A stretch of DNA of 64,000 nt. It comes from Clostridium mobile (lineage in GTDB: Bacteria; Bacillota; Clostridia; Clostridiales; Clostridiaceae). Location: contig NZ_JAHLQF010000005.1 in NCBI RefSeq assembly GCF_018918285.1, positions 1 through 64,000 on the forward strand. Direction: 5' to 3'. Made by a program: the position numbers and the translations under genes. How positions within the stretch are numbered: the first letter of the stretch is position 1; every line of letters begins with the position of its first letter. Shown here piece by piece: positions 18,957-26,049 of this stretch. The notes beneath the pieces were generated by a model. It did not search any database and was not told where the DNA came from. It saw only the letters and a program-made list of their open reading frames with translations.

Positions 18957-19005
18957 ATTGAAAAAATTCCTCCTTAAAAATGTATATTAATATTAATATT
19001 AAACT

Positions 19006-19284
19006 TTATTTACTTGTACTATTATTTATAACAGCACTTTCTCCTGGCTTAATTAAATTTAACTTCTCTCTTGCCAGCTTTTCGATGTATGCGTCTGATT
19101 TAGTCATTTCCACTTCATCTTTTAATTTTTCGTTTTTATCTTCTAGCTTTTCAATTTCAATATTTTTTTCATTCATCTGAGCTTCTATATTTTTCATAGT
19201 GATTTGCTGTTTACCTAAAATAAAACATACATAAAAGGCCAGCATGAAAAAGAATACTTTATTCAATTTACCAAGCTTTCTCAT
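19006..19284 (-). CDS. divIC: Septum formation initiator DivIC (FtsB family)
   Basis: 92-residue bitopic division protein: short cytoplasmic N-terminus, one membrane helix (about 9-24, VFFFMLAFYVCFILG) and an external coiled coil (about 30-65, EKLEDKNEKLKDEVEM) ending in the YIEKLAREKLNLIKPGE motif of the family. With FtsL/DivIB partners it would activate septal peptidoglycan synthesis. It lies between yabQ and yabR as in B. subtilis. Confidence 0.93.
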   Translation of the reverse strand: MRKLGKLNKVFFFMLAFYVCFILGKQQITMKNIEAQMNEKNIEIEKLEDKNEKLKDEVEMTKSDAYIEKLAREKLNLIKPGESAVINNSTSK

Positions 19285-19371
19285 AGATAAATTATCCTTT
19301 CTTTAATTAAGGTTATCCTTTAGTTATATTCTAATGGCAATTGAATTTTTCTTCAAGTGATTTTTATAATT

Positions 19372-19770
19372 TTACTTTACTTTTTTATTTTTAATTTTAT
19401 ATATTAGTAATTCTATCGGAAATAGAATGGTATTTTTTAGTACTCTTAGTAATTTTCCTATAATATTTATAGAATTATAAAGCACTTTTATGAAAATATT
19501 ACTGGCAAGTTTTAAATAAAAAAATATCCCAACGATAATAAATAAATAGACATAAAATCCTACATACGCATAATTAAAATATAACAAGAATATGAATACT
19601 AATATGCTAGACATTATCCAAAATAATATATCTTGGATATATGTTATTACTTTATTAGGGTTCTCAAACCCTCTAATAATTCTATATATATCAAATAGTA
19701 TTCCCGTTATGATACCAGAGGCTAAACTAAATACTACTAATTTCACCTGATGTTCTATAGATATTATCAT
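19372..19770 (-). CDS. yabQ: Spore cortex biosynthesis protein YabQ
   Basis: 132-residue integral membrane protein with four hydrophobic segments spread over residues 8-105 and a basic C-terminus (KIKNKKVK). It matches YabQ, a mother-cell protein required for cortex formation in B. subtilis. It lies 9 bp downstream of yabP, clearly one operon. Confidence 0.92.
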   Translation of the reverse strand: MIISIEHQVKLVVFSLASGIITGILFDIYRIIRGFENPNKVITYIQDILFWIMSSILVFIFLLYFNYAYVGFYVYLFIIVGIFFYLKLASNIFIKVLYNSINIIGKLLRVLKNTILFPIELLIYKIKNKKVK

Positions 19771-19779
19771 TTTTACTCC

Positions 19780-20067
19780 TTACTTAAATAATTTTGATAA
19801 TAATTTTTCTTTTTCTTTTTTATTTTCTTTATTGGTGTAAACACAGGAATTTATCATACCATTTATTATAACCTCACCATTTTGAACGTCTAGCTTGTTC
19901 ATCTTTAGTCCCTCTCCCTTTATATGTAACGTTCCTAATGTAGTATTTAATATTATCTGTTCCTCATTAAAACTAAAAACTTCTACCACTCCATTTAAAA
20001 AAAGTTTCTTTCTATTTTCTAATGTCATAACACTCTTTTCTTCTAATCTTATCTCTTTTTTTTCCAT
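19780..20067 (-). CDS. yabP: Sporulation protein YabP
   Basis: Small (95-residue) YabP/YqfC-family protein: MEKKEIRLEEKSVMTLENRKK, then the LNGVVEVFSFNEEQIILNTTLGTLHIKGEGLKM core of the family. It is expressed in the mother cell in B. subtilis; its biochemical role is unclear. The open frame extends 18 codons further upstream, but GGAGGTGA lies just before the ATG at 20067, which I chose. First gene of yabP-yabQ; a candidate sigma-E promoter lies upstream. Confidence 0.93.
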   Translation of the reverse strand: MEKKEIRLEEKSVMTLENRKKLFLNGVVEVFSFNEEQIILNTTLGTLHIKGEGLKMNKLDVQNGEVIINGMINSCVYTNKENKKEKEKLLSKLFK

Positions 20068-20091
20068 GAGATTCACCTCCAACTTTATAAT

Positions 20092-20118
20092 ATTATATGC
20101 ATATGTTTTTTTATATAG
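20092..20118 (-). promoter_or_regulatory. Candidate sigma-E promoter of yabPQ
   Basis: Minus-strand CATATAAT (20092-20099) preceded after about 12 bp by CTATATA (20112-20118), close to the sigma-E pattern of an ATA-containing -35 and a CATANAAT -10. It lies 25 bp upstream of the yabP start. Confidence 0.4.
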
Positions 20119-20129
20119 CACTTATCTTT

Positions 20130-20402
20130 ATCAAGTAATTCTTAGCTTCAGATGGAGTTTACTTAAAAGGAATACTTATTCCAGCTGAAGCTTAGAAGAA
20201 CTTATCCAGGGACGTAACATCCGTTATGAACAACATAAGAACTCTAAATGGCTGAAGCTCAAGAGTTCTTATATCTCCCATTTATAGAAGATGGGAGTAT
20301 TACGGATGGTAGTCATCGGATAAAGTGAAATTTAGTTCAGATTAGGTGACCCCTGTTTAAAGAAGATAAGATTATTACAGGGCGTAATCATCTAATAAAA
20401 GA
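20130..20402. repeat. Block of related hairpin-forming modules between yabP and rqcP
   Basis: About 270 bp without a gene, packed with inverted repeats: AGCTTCAG 20144-20151 with CTGAAGCT 20185-20192; ATAAGAACTCT 20235-20245 with AGAGTTCTTAT 20263-20273 (perfect 11 bp); CTCCCAT 20275-20281 with ATGGGAG 20291-20297; CCCTGT 20351-20356 with ACAGGG 20377-20382. A motif close to GNCGTAANCATC followed by ATAA recurs near 20211, 20306 and 20382, and the flank AAGTnAnnTTAGnTTCAGAT recurs near 20134 and 20325. I read it as a mosaic of intergenic palindromic repeat units; none fits an RNA family I know. Confidence 0.55.
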
Positions 20403-20421
20403 AAAAGACCGAAGGGTCTCC
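20403..20421 (-). terminator. Terminator downstream of rqcP
   Basis: On the minus strand AGACC pairs with GGTCT around a short loop and is followed by TTTTTC, directly after the rqcP stop codon. Confidence 0.65.
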
Positions 20422-20422
20422 T

Positions 20423-20683
20423 TCAGTCCATATCTTCATCTCCTGATATTATTTCATACATCTCTTTAGCATCTTCTTTCTTTACATGCTCTGATATATT
20501 AATAATTCTAGCCTTTAGTGATTTTTCAGAATACTTAATTTCAATAATATCATTTTCTTTTACTTCCGTACCTGGTTTAGCAACCTTATCATTTATGAGC
20601 ACTCTTCCACTTTCACAAGCTTCTTTTGCTACAGTTCTTCTTTTTATAATTCTAGATACTTTTAAATACTTATCTAATCTCAT
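20423..20683 (-). CDS. rqcP: S4-domain RNA-binding protein RqcP (YabO)
   Basis: 86 residues that are essentially one S4 domain: MRLDKYLKVSRIIKRRTVAKEACESGRVLINDKVAKPGTEV. It matches the YabO/HslR family; in B. subtilis RqcP helps RqcH add C-terminal alanine tails to stalled nascent chains on 50S subunits. It sits between hupB and yabP, the same place as yabO in B. subtilis, which strengthens the assignment. Confidence 0.92.
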   Translation of the reverse strand: MRLDKYLKVSRIIKRRTVAKEACESGRVLINDKVAKPGTEVKENDIIEIKYSEKSLKARIINISEHVKKEDAKEMYEIISGDEDMD

Positions 20684-20702
20684 ATTATCCTCCTCAAATC
20701 AC

Positions 20703-20732
20703 AAAAAACCCAGATTTACACCTAGGTTTTTT
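20703..20732 (-). terminator. Terminator downstream of hupB
   Basis: AAAAAACC (20703-20710) pairs with GGTTTTTT (20725-20732), with an interior partial CAG/CTA match. It lies between hupB and rqcP. Confidence 0.65.
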
Positions 20733-20750
20733 GAAAAATACAAAAGTATC

Positions 20751-21026
20751 TTATTTATTTACTTTATCTTTAAATTCTTTACCTGGTTTAAACACTGGAA
20801 CAGTTGATTCTGGAATAGTGATTTCTTCTCTAGTTTTTGGATTTCTACCTATTCTAGCTGCTCTGTTTCTTGTTTCAAATGTTCCAAATCCTACTAATTG
20901 AACTTTTTCACCCTTTTCAAGTGTTTCCTCAACTGATTCGATAAACGCCTTAAGAAGTAGTTCAGCATCTTTCTTAGTTAATTTAGATTTTTCAGCCATA
21001 CTTGTAATTAATTCTGCTTTATTCAC
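20751..21026 (-). CDS. hupB: DNA-binding protein HU
   Basis: 91-residue histone-like HU family protein that bends DNA and compacts the nucleoid as a dimer. MNKAELITSMAEKSKLTKKDAELLLKAF is the helical dimer body, and the signature GFGTFETRNRAARIGRNPKTREEI holds the DNA-binding beta arms with the RNP tip. A strong GGAGG site precedes the ATG. It lies between mazG and rqcP, as in other clostridia. Confidence 0.96.
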   Translation of the reverse strand: MNKAELITSMAEKSKLTKKDAELLLKAFIESVEETLEKGEKVQLVGFGTFETRNRAARIGRNPKTREEITIPESTVPVFKPGKEFKDKVNK

Positions 21027-21138
21027 TTTTTTTACCTCCTTAATATTGAGTATGCTATAAAATAGCTTACATACTATAAAATAGCATATTCTTCACTGAT
21101 TTTAAAATTCCTTCTTTGAGTTATATGTTTTTATAAAT

Positions 21139-22587
21139 TTAATTATTTTTTTTCGCTTCTTCCCATAGTTTATCCATTTCTTCCAATGTCATTTGTTTTA
21201 AATCAAATCCCATTTTCGACGCGGTTTCTTCTATGTATCGGAAACGATAAATAAATTTATCTATAGTATAATTTAATGCATATTCGGGGTCTATGTCAAG
21301 AAATCTTGCTACATTTACTACTGAAAATATTAAATCTCCAACTTCTTCTAATATTTTTGCCCTATTATTACTTTTATATACATCTCTTACTTCATAATAT
21401 TCTTCTACCACTTTAGATAATGCATCTTCAATCTTATCCCAGTCAAAACCTACCTTAGCGGCTTTCTTCTGAACCTTTTCTGCTCTCATTAAAGCAGGTA
21501 ATGTCTTTGCTATATGCTCTAATTCTTCCGTATAAGAACTAAATCCTTTATTAATTCTCTTTATTTCATCCCAGTTATCTAATACTTCTGTAGATGAGCT
21601 TACTTTTGTACTCTCAAATACATGAGGATGCCTTTCTATCATTTTTCTGCAAATACCTTTTGTTACATCATTTATATTAAAGCTATTCTCTTCTCTTCCT
21701 ATTTGTGCGTGAAAAACAATTTGCAGAAGTAAGTCGCCTAACTCTTCCCATAGCATATTATCGTCTGTTTTTTCTATGGCTTCAATAACTTCATAAGTTT
21801 CTTCTATTAAATATCTCTTTAAAGAATCATGATCTTGTTCTTTATCCCAGGGACATCCATTATCCCCTCTTAATTTTTCCATTATGTGCACTAAATCATG
21901 AAAATCTCCAACATAATCTTTCTTTTCAGGTATATAAATCGAAGTTAAGTAATCTATATCTTCCTGTCTATCAAGTTCATATAATTTTATTTTCCTTATG
22001 CTCTCTAAACCTTCTACTCCAGCTGCTCTAACAAAAAATATTTCTTCCTCATCTCCATAATAATCCTGAAGCTGAAGCTTTACTTCAGAAGCTATAAATT
22101 TATTATAAACTTGTGTTATTATAGTTCCAACTCTTCTGTCTAAGATTCCTTCTTTTATTTCAAAGGCATCCATTATCTTTAATCCTTCTATTGGGTCTAT
22201 CTTCAATGATTCTACCATAGCATCTACGAAGCTTACAGCTGGATATATTTTATATTCCAAATTGTTCTCTTCACATAGTTTTATTAAATTAGTTACTGAT
22301 TTCTCTGCAACTAAAGGGTGCCCTGGCACAGCATATACGATTTCTTTATATATTCTACACTTTTCTACTAATTCTTCAGAAATTGATATATATACTTCAT
22401 CAAAACTTTTCATGGTTTCATATTTATTATCGAAGGTAGAGAAACTTATATTTAGACCTTTTAGATATTCTACAACTGGATGTTTTTCTGTCCTTAGGTA
22501 AATATTTTCACAACTCCTTAATACCTCTATACTTCCTAAGGTTAGTGCCTCTTTAGAACCTGGACCAAGTCCTATGATCTTTATCAT
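21139..22587 (-). CDS. mazG: YabN: tetrapyrrole-methylase-like domain fused to MazG pyrophosphohydrolase
   Basis: 482-residue two-domain protein. Residues 1-215 form a SAM-dependent tetrapyrrole methylase-like domain (GLGPGSKEALTLGS, VYAVPGHPLVAEK). Residues 225-482 are a duplicated MazG all-alpha NTP pyrophosphohydrolase with CPWDKEQDHDSLKRYLIEETYEVIEAIE and EELGDLLLQIVFHAQI, then a second EE..D set (EVGDLIFSVVNVARFL). It clears aberrant nucleoside triphosphates; the role of the methylase half is unknown. Its ATG lies inside the end of the upstream flippase gene (35-bp overlap), preceded by GGAGAGG, so the two are translationally coupled. Confidence 0.93.
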   Translation of the reverse strand: MIKIIGLGPGSKEALTLGSIEVLRSCENIYLRTEKHPVVEYLKGLNISFSTFDNKYETMKSFDEVYISISEELVEKCRIYKEIVYAVPGHPLVAEKSVTNLIKLCEENNLEYKIYPAVSFVDAMVESLKIDPIEGLKIMDAFEIKEGILDRRVGTIITQVYNKFIASEVKLQLQDYYGDEEEIFFVRAAGVEGLESIRKIKLYELDRQEDIDYLTSIYIPEKKDYVGDFHDLVHIMEKLRGDNGCPWDKEQDHDSLKRYLIEETYEVIEAIEKTDDNMLWEELGDLLLQIVFHAQIGREENSFNINDVTKGICRKMIERHPHVFESTKVSSSTEVLDNWDEIKRINKGFSSYTEELEHIAKTLPALMRAEKVQKKAAKVGFDWDKIEDALSKVVEEYYEVRDVYKSNNRAKILEEVGDLIFSVVNVARFLDIDPEYALNYTIDKFIYRFRYIEETASKMGFDLKQMTLEEMDKLWEEAKKNN

Positions 22588-24136
22588 CTATACCTCTCCT
22601 TTTGTGACGTAAAATCTTATTTTTAAAGTATCCAAAGCTAAATATTCTCATAGTAAAAATTAGTATACTATATATTAATATACCTGAAAATATAGATATT
22701 ACACAAGCTAAATTACTACTATTCATAATAACATATAGTCTTGAATTTATTAAAATAACTGAAATTATCATTATAATTGACGCCAATAGCGGTTTTATAA
22801 ATATATTATACCAATCCATCCTAATTTTTAAGCTGATTTTAAGCAGTAGCATATTTAATATGGTAACTATGAGGTATCCCCCGATAGATCCAATTACCGC
22901 GCCATAAATACTTATGCCCTTTATAGGGACTAACTTTGCTGTTAACATTACTTTTACTATACATCCTAATATAAGAGTGACCACAGGGGTAATATATTTG
23001 CCTATACCTTGCATAATAGCCGTAGATGTTTGAGTCAGTATGATAAAAGGAATAGATATGGAAGAATATTTTAATATTTCTCCCCCACCACTATGCCCCG
23101 GAAATAAAAGTTGCATAATTTGTTCTGATAAGAAAAATAGCCCTAAGCAAGATGGAAATGAAATTACCGTAGCAAATTTGATAGACAATTGAGTTTTTTC
23201 CATAAGCTCGAATCTTCTATTTAAAATATAACACTCTGCTATAATGGGTACTAAAGAGGCACATAATGACATTGATATGGTAAGTGGAACATTTATTAAT
23301 ACAGATGCTTTACCAGTCAATTGCCCGTAGAGTATAGTAGCCTCCTTAAAGTCTAGCCCCCCTTGCAAAAGTTTCTGTGGAACTAGAATAGAGTCAATTA
23401 GACCCATAACACTGCCTACTGTAGCTCCTAATGATATTGGTACAGATATATATATAAGCTTACTCAATATATCTAAATTGTCTCTTACATTCTTTACATT
23501 TATCTCTTTTCTTACACGAATATATCTTGCATATAAATATATCCCACCTAGTATTCCTCCCGCTGTTGCTCCAAAAGCAGCTCCCCCTGCTGCATACTCT
23601 ATTCCCTTAGGTAAAAGCATATATGCCAGGCCTATTCCAAATATTACCCTTCCTACCTGTTCTATAATTTGTGATACAGCTGATGGATTCATGTTTTGTA
23701 ACCCTTGGAAAAACCCTCTAAATGCACTGATTATTGAAATGAAAAAGGGAGCTGTGGCAATGCCTATCAAAGAGTAATAAGCCTTACTATCCCATTTAAA
23801 AAGGTCAATAATATATCTTGAAAGTAGCAGAATACTTACTGTAAATACTCCACCGATAACTACCATTAGCAACATTGCCTTTTTAAATACTTGTAGTATG
23901 CCTTCATTATCTCCTAAAGCCTTTCTCTCTGAAACCATCTTAGATATAGCAACTGGAATTCCTGATGCTACCGCAATAAAAAATAGATATAAAGGATAAG
24001 ACATTTGATAATATCCTATTCCTTCGTCACCTATGAGCATTATTAAAGGCCATCTAAAAAATAATCCTAAAAACTTAGCGAAAATTCCTGATAGTCCTAA
24101 AATAAGTGTACCTTTTAACAAGGATTGCTTTTTCAT
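22553..24136 (-). CDS. SpoVB-type polysaccharide/lipid flippase (YabM)
   Basis: 527-residue MOP/MVF-superfamily membrane protein with about 14 hydrophobic segments, starting with KGTLILGLSGIFAKFLGLFFRWPL, the family's conserved first helix. Relatives include SpoVB, YabM and Amj/MurJ-like lipid II flippases; in this location (between spoVT and mazG) it corresponds to YabM. The probable substrate is a lipid-linked cell-wall or cortex precursor. It has a basic C-terminal tail (KNKILRHKRRG). Whether it serves vegetative wall or spore cortex cannot be told from sequence. Confidence 0.88.
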   Translation of the reverse strand: MKKQSLLKGTLILGLSGIFAKFLGLFFRWPLIMLIGDEGIGYYQMSYPLYLFFIAVASGIPVAISKMVSERKALGDNEGILQVFKKAMLLMVVIGGVFTVSILLLSRYIIDLFKWDSKAYYSLIGIATAPFFISIISAFRGFFQGLQNMNPSAVSQIIEQVGRVIFGIGLAYMLLPKGIEYAAGGAAFGATAGGILGGIYLYARYIRVRKEINVKNVRDNLDILSKLIYISVPISLGATVGSVMGLIDSILVPQKLLQGGLDFKEATILYGQLTGKASVLINVPLTISMSLCASLVPIIAECYILNRRFELMEKTQLSIKFATVISFPSCLGLFFLSEQIMQLLFPGHSGGGEILKYSSISIPFIILTQTSTAIMQGIGKYITPVVTLILGCIVKVMLTAKLVPIKGISIYGAVIGSIGGYLIVTILNMLLLKISLKIRMDWYNIFIKPLLASIIMIISVILINSRLYVIMNSSNLACVISIFSGILIYSILIFTMRIFSFGYFKNKILRHKRRGIDDKDHRTWSRF

Positions 24137-24250
24137 AATTAATACCTCCGAAAGTCTTCTAAATATTATTTATTTATAATTCAGAGGCAATATTACTTTT
24201 TATTGAATATTTTTATAAATCATTGTCAATAATTTTTATGGAACAAAAAT

Positions 24251-24273
24251 AAATGGCAGACATGCTGCCATTT
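24251..24273 (-). terminator. Terminator downstream of spoVT
   Basis: Perfect 9-bp hairpin AAATGGCAG/CTGCCATTT. A competing pairing with GTCTACCATTT (24288-24298) is possible. Confidence 0.65.
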
Positions 24274-24301
24274 AATATTAGCAATTTGTCTACCATTTTA
24301 T

Positions 24302-24853
24302 TTATTGCTCCATTTGTTTTCCTAAGAAGGATGATGCAGTTTCAGCTAACTTAATTTCTACGTCTCCAAACTTCTTACCTTCTTCTTTAGATACAATAAC
24401 AACAGCTCCAATTGCATCTCCTTCTGCTATTATTGGTGATATAACTTGCCCTTTATACTTTTCATCCACCTCTTCATCATCATAGAGTGGTATAATGTCT
24501 GAGCTTTGATTGTAATTAACTACTTTTCTTTCTTCAATAATCTTTTCTAAATCTGTACTTATTTTTTTGTCTAAATACTCTTTTTTAGGAGCTCCACTAA
24601 TAGATATTATGCTATCTCTATCGCAAATAACTACTATATTTCCTGCTGCTTGCTGTAGAGATTCTGCATAACCTTTGGAGAATTCGCTTAATTCACCAAT
24701 AGGGGAGTATTTCTTTAATATAACTCCTCCTTCTCTATCAGTAAATATCTCTAAAGGGTCTCCCTCTCTTATCCTTAAGGTCCTTCTTATTTCTTTAGGA
24801 ATAACGACTCTACCCAAGTCGTCTATACGTCTAACAATTCCTGTGGCTTTCAT
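24302..24853 (-). CDS. spoVT: Stage V sporulation protein T
   Basis: 183-residue regulator of sigma-G genes in the forespore. The N-terminal AbrB swapped-hairpin DNA-binding domain (KATGIVRRIDDLGRVVIPKEIRRTLRIREGDPLEIF, residues 2-37) is nearly invariant among spore formers, and residues 55-180 form a GAF-like domain. A GGAGG site precedes the ATG. It lies between the flippase gene and the prsA-like gene, near mfd, as in B. subtilis. A sigma-G type promoter is visible upstream. Confidence 0.97.
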   Translation of the reverse strand: MKATGIVRRIDDLGRVVIPKEIRRTLRIREGDPLEIFTDREGGVILKKYSPIGELSEFSKGYAESLQQAAGNIVVICDRDSIISISGAPKKEYLDKKISTDLEKIIEERKVVNYNQSSDIIPLYDDEEVDEKYKGQVISPIIAEGDAIGAVVIVSKEEGKKFGDVEIKLAETASSFLGKQMEQ

Positions 24854-24897
24854 ATATTTTTTTCCTCCTTTAAATTGATATTTACAACTTGTATTAA

Positions 24898-24928
24898 TAT
24901 TATCTTTCTATTTATGAAATTTTATACA
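24898..24928 (-). promoter_or_regulatory. Candidate sigma-G promoter of spoVT
   Basis: Minus-strand TGTATA (24923-24928), 18-bp spacer, GATAATA (24898-24904). This is near the sigma-G pattern (TGNATA and CATANTA); only the first base of the -10 deviates. It lies about 45 bp upstream of the ATG. B. subtilis spoVT is read by sigma-G. Confidence 0.45.
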
Positions 24929-24940
24929 CATTTGTAATTT

Positions 24941-24971
24941 AAAAACCCCGAAATTAAATTTCGGGGTTTTT
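24941..24971 (-). terminator. Terminator downstream of the prsA-like gene
   Basis: 15-bp hairpin AAAAACCCCGAAATT with its complement, followed by T-runs on either strand. It overlaps the region between spoVT and prsA. Confidence 0.85.
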
Positions 24972-24972
24972 T

Positions 24973-25977
24973 TTAAACTAAATTTTTTACATATTTTTCA
25001 GTTTCTATTTTAGATTCTGATTTCCATTTTTCTAATTCAGCATTAAATTTTTTCTGTTGTTCACTTGAAAGCAACTCTTTTTTGATTTCTTCTTTTACTG
25101 TATCAAACTTTTTAATTGTTATAGGTTCTTTATCTATTAATTTAATAATGTGGTATCCATACTGACTCTTTACTGGTTCTGATATTTCACCTTTATTTAA
25201 TTTTACTACTGCGTCTACAAAAGGTTTAACAAGATCTCCATATCCTGTCTCTCCTAAGTCTCCACCATTTTCTTTTGAACCATCTAAAGAAACTTCTTTA
25301 GCTACTTTAGCAAAGTCTTCACCCTTATTTAATCTTTCCTTAACTTTTTTAGCTTCCTCTTCTGTAGCAACTAATATATGGGCTGAATGAAATTTGCTAT
25401 CTCCTTCTAAAAATTGATATATATTTTCATCATAGTATTTTTTTGCAACTTCATCAGTTACTTTTACATCTTTAACTATAAGATCTCTTACTTGAAGTAT
25501 AGTAAATTGTGTTTTATAGAAGTCCTTTAATTGAGCTTCTGTAATTCCCATAGTTTTCAAATCTTCAAGGAATTTTTCTTTATCATTATTAAAACCATTC
25601 TTTATTACATCATTAAATGTTTTTTCTACTTCTTCATTTACTTTATTTTCGTCTATTTTCAAGTCTTTTGATTTTTGTAATATTAATTTTTCTGTAACCA
25701 TCTGTTCAACAACTTGTTTTTTATATTCTAGTAATTGTTCTTTTACTTCTGTATTGTTTATATAATTTTCACCATACTCTTCTTCTAATTTTTTTATCTG
25801 TTCTGCTACTATAGGATTTGAATCCAACTCTTCTCTAGTTATAGTTTCATCGTTTATCTTAGCAACTACACTTTTCTTTATTGCTTCTGGAGTTTTTTCA
25901 ATCATGTTACATCCTACAGCTGAAAAAGTCATTGCTGCTACTAAGGATGATATAATCAGTTTTTTTATGTTTTTCAC
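24973..25977 (-). CDS. prsA: PrsA-type lipoprotein foldase (peptidyl-prolyl isomerase)
   Basis: 334-residue extracytoplasmic chaperone that helps exported proteins fold. A lipoprotein signal peptide ends at the lipobox SAVGC (Cys23). A SurA-like helical N-domain (about 45-190) is followed by a parvulin domain (about 197-285: FHSAHILVATEEEAKKV, ENGGDLGETGYGDLVKPF, QYGYHIIKL). A Lys/Glu-rich C-terminal helix packs back on the N-domain in the family. Monocistronic, between spoVT and mfd. Confidence 0.92.
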   Translation of the reverse strand: MKNIKKLIISSLVAAMTFSAVGCNMIEKTPEAIKKSVVAKINDETITREELDSNPIVAEQIKKLEEEYGENYINNTEVKEQLLEYKKQVVEQMVTEKLILQKSKDLKIDENKVNEEVEKTFNDVIKNGFNNDKEKFLEDLKTMGITEAQLKDFYKTQFTILQVRDLIVKDVKVTDEVAKKYYDENIYQFLEGDSKFHSAHILVATEEEAKKVKERLNKGEDFAKVAKEVSLDGSKENGGDLGETGYGDLVKPFVDAVVKLNKGEISEPVKSQYGYHIIKLIDKEPITIKKFDTVKEEIKKELLSSEQQKKFNAELEKWKSESKIETEKYVKNLV

Positions 25978-26049
25978 TATTATTCCCCCACTCTATTCTA
26001 TGTTTTTTTACTATACTAATTTTTTTATACAATGTAAATAAGTTTTTAT

